DNA of 15,136 nt from Phenylobacterium sp. GTDB taxonomy: Bacteria; Pseudomonadota; Alphaproteobacteria; Caulobacterales; Caulobacteraceae. The first letter of the stretch is position 1; each line of letters begins with the position of its first letter. Shown here piece after piece: positions 14,147 through 15,136 of this stretch. The translations under genes were made by a program, and so were the position numbers. The notes beneath the pieces were generated by a model, which saw nothing but the letters and a program-made list of their open reading frames with translations, did no database searches and was not told the origin of the DNA. Where the stretch lies: NCBI GenBank assembly GCA_019264505.1, contig JAHUZY010000314.1, forward strand, positions 1-15,136. Reading direction: 5' to 3'.

Positions 14147-14216
14147 GATCACTTGTTAGTGCTTTAAGATCACGCACGAACGGAAAGGTGTCAACCTAAA
14201 ATGATCACTCGTGATC
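14147..14216. promoter_or_regulatory. Divergent promoters with GATCAC operator repeats
   Basis: Minus-strand -35 TTGACA (14194-14189) points toward the Tat-signal gene. On the plus strand TAAAAT (14197-14202) is a good -10 for the XRE gene. GATCAC occurs at 14147, 14168 and 14203, the last as a perfect dyad GATCAC-TC-GTGATC (14203-14216). The dyad would overlap the XRE transcript start, and the other two sites cover the early transcript and -10 of the Tat-signal gene. The XRE protein encoded next door is the likely binder. Confidence 0.5.
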
Positions 14217-14232
14217 GCAAAACAATAATTTC

Positions 14233-14478
14233 GTGCTGACCGCAGACCAGGTCCGCGCCGCCCGAGCCCTGCTCGATTGGAGTCAGCCCAAACTGGCCGA
14301 AGCTTCCGGCCTTTCCTTGCCGACCATTCGGCGGATGGAGGGGCCGATCGGTCCAGGACGAAGCTCTGCCGCGAATGTGGAGGCGGTGCGCCGGGCGCTG
14401 GACGATGCCGGCGTGGTGTTTCTAGCGGCCGGGGAAACGGCCACTGGCGGCCCTGGGGTGCGGCTGAAGTCGATTTAA
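14233..14478 (+). CDS. Small XRE-family transcriptional regulator
   Basis: An 81-residue single-domain regulator of the common type beginning MLTADQVRAARALLDWSQ. The helix-turn-helix is at residues 5-40 (PKLAEASGLSLPTIRRME) and the tail AGVVFLAAGETATGGPGVRL is typical of the group. The start is GTG at 14233 without a clear Shine-Dalgarno site. It is divergent from the Tat-signal gene; the dyad at 14203-14216 would be its operator. It sits just before the replication origin, so it could also affect copy number, but no evidence shows that. Confidence 0.82.
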   Translation: MLTADQVRAARALLDWSQPKLAEASGLSLPTIRRMEGPIGPGRSSAANVEAVRRALDDAGVVFLAAGETATGGPGVRLKSI

Positions 14479-14481
14479 GAG

Positions 14482-14499
14482 CGCTCCATATTCGGAGCG
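14482..14499 (+). terminator. Hairpin after the XRE gene
   Basis: CGCTCC and GGAGCG pair around a six-base loop, starting 4 bp after the stop codon; the following GTTTAAAC is only weakly T-rich. A possible weak terminator. Confidence 0.35.
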
Positions 14500-14525
14500 G
14501 CGAGCGTTTAAACGGCGCGGCATCT

Positions 14526-14541
14526 GTATAGGCGTATACGC
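14526..14541. repeat. 8-bp GTATA repeat cluster D
   Basis: Two contiguous 8-bp units, GTATAGGC and GTATACGC, containing the 12-bp palindrome GGCGTATACGCC (14531-14542). They match the units of cluster A beside the par operon but lie next to the replication origin. Confidence 0.65.
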
Positions 14542-14562
14542 CGGCGGGCGGCGCCCGCGAAC

Positions 14563-14588
14563 GGTGAGTTTTGGGGTGGGACCTCACC
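14563..14588 (+). repeat. Iteron with downstream dyad
   Basis: Perfect iteron GTGAGTTTTGGGGT at 14564-14577, with CTCACC at 14583-14588 placed exactly as in the copy at 26-51 (GGTGAG, 14-bp spacer, CTCACC). Confidence 0.75.
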
Positions 14589-14971
14589 CTTCAGGTCGCC
14601 GCTGAGCGGTGATCGTTCCGCGCGACCCCACGGCCCTGCCCTGCCCGCTTTTCCGCCCCACGGCCCGGAATCGAGCCCTGGCGGCCTATCTGTCGGCGAC
14701 GTCGGCCGGGATTTCGCTCGACGGCTCGAACGCGCTTTTCTCGAAAAGCCATGCGGCGGATGAATTGGGCTCTGATTTTTGAAGGTTTTTCACGGATCCC
14801 TTCTCTTCGAATAGCTTGTCGGCCGATCAGGCCGACTCATTTTGATGGGGGATGCCGGGTGGGAGGACCGCGAAGCGGGCCGGGGCGGCCGGAGGCCGCG
14901 AGCCGGCGGGGGCGAAGCCCCCAAGAGGCGGCGCTTTCTTCCTGGCCTTGCGCCTGGCCGTTCGGGCCAAG
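14589..14971. other. Non-coding origin flank with hairpins
   Basis: No gene supported. It contains a perfect 7-2-7 inverted repeat GCTTTTC-TC-GAAAAGC (14734-14749), possibly a protein-binding site. A stem GTCGGCC/GGCCGAC around GATCA (14818-14836) is followed by TCATTTTG and could terminate transcription. A run of three GC hairpins follows at 14868-14922. The open frames crossing it are Arg/Gly/Pro-rich translations of these repeats. Confidence 0.5.
14868..14922. repeat. Three tandem GC-rich hairpins
   Basis: CCGC-GAA-GCGG (14868-14878), GCGGCC-GGA-GGCCGC (14885-14899) and GGGGGC-GAA-GCCCCC (14908-14922). All have three-base purine-rich loops and lie just before the DnaA box. They may be a single-strand initiation site, a replication block or simply a REP-like repeat. 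Confidence 0.6.
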
Positions 14972-15136
14972 TTATCCACAGGGCCGCCTACCCCAAAACT
15001 CACCGTTCCAGTTCAGATTCTAAGATTCTTCTTAGATTCAAGATTCAGGAGCCGTAACCCACTGAACCATAACAGCGAATCAGGTCGAAAAGTGAGTGTT
15101 GGGGCCGAGTCGCGTGAGCTTTGGGGTAGCCTACGG
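14972..15136. other. oriV: Replication origin (oriV) core
   Basis: The elements of an iteron origin in order. A perfect DnaA box TTATCCACA is at 14972-14980, then an inverted iteron at 14990-15003. Next is an AT-rich tract with four AGATTC copies (15015, 15023, 15034, 15041), likely the unwinding element. Direct iterons follow at 15092-15105 (two changes) and 15114-15127, 22 bp apart. The window ends on ACGG, the bases that begin a further iteron at the same 22-bp step. The Rep_3 gene at the other end of the window supplies the initiator. Confidence 0.8.

Noticed and set aside
14751..15057. Two plus-strand frames crossing the origin
   Set aside because: They translate the GC hairpins, DnaA box and iteron; composition is non-protein-like.
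1..15136. CRISPR array, tRNA or rRNA genes
   Set aside because: No repeat-spacer pattern and no sequence resembling tRNA or rRNA was seen.

Overview
The window looks like most or all of a small mobilisable plasmid from a high-GC alphaproteobacterium. I infer Caulobacterales or Sphingomonadales from the Ti-type traA/traC/traD/traG set, the DUF6118-like gene beside traA and the strong GC bias; no taxonomic marker is present. Both ends lie in copies of the same replication iteron (consensus GTGAGTTTTGGGGT), as expected if a circular replicon was opened inside its iteron array.

Layout. The origin (about 14479-15136 plus 1-141) carries iterons, a perfect DnaA box, an AT-rich repeat tract and a cluster of GC-rich hairpins. 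It is followed by a Rep_3-type initiator (repA, 142-1020). A minus-strand partition operon (parA plus a ribbon-helix-helix partner, 1089-2008) is bracketed and punctuated by clusters of an 8-bp repeat based on GTATAG, which I propose is the centromere/operator. Upstream of it on the same strand is a SprT-type zinc metalloprotease gene. A toxin-first RelE/HigB plus XRE antitoxin pair (3097-3781) converges on a serine resolvase (3774-4328). A visibly less GC-rich cargo block follows: a TolC-family outer-membrane protein and a DUF411 periplasmic metal-binding protein, probably a remnant of a copper-type resistance locus.

Upstream of the cargo on the same strand are an XRE regulator, an overlapping and easily missed 46-residue membrane protein, and a long nested inverted-repeat region with a possible leader peptide ahead of the regulator. 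Then come the DUF6118-like gene and the 974-residue relaxase/helicase traA. A recognisable oriT (7-bp inverted repeat followed by a MOBQ-like nick motif) lies between traA and the divergent traC-traD-traG operon, as in Ti plasmids. traG is frameshifted by a tandem 8-bp duplication; the stop overlaps an in-frame ATG, so a two-piece coupling protein is conceivable. No mating-pair (trb/virB) genes are present.

The last genes are a divergent pair, a Tat-signal coiled-coil protein of unknown function and a small XRE regulator, with GATCAC operator-like repeats between them. Together the genes provide replication, partition, post-segregational stability, multimer resolution, mobilisation and a small envelope/metal cargo.
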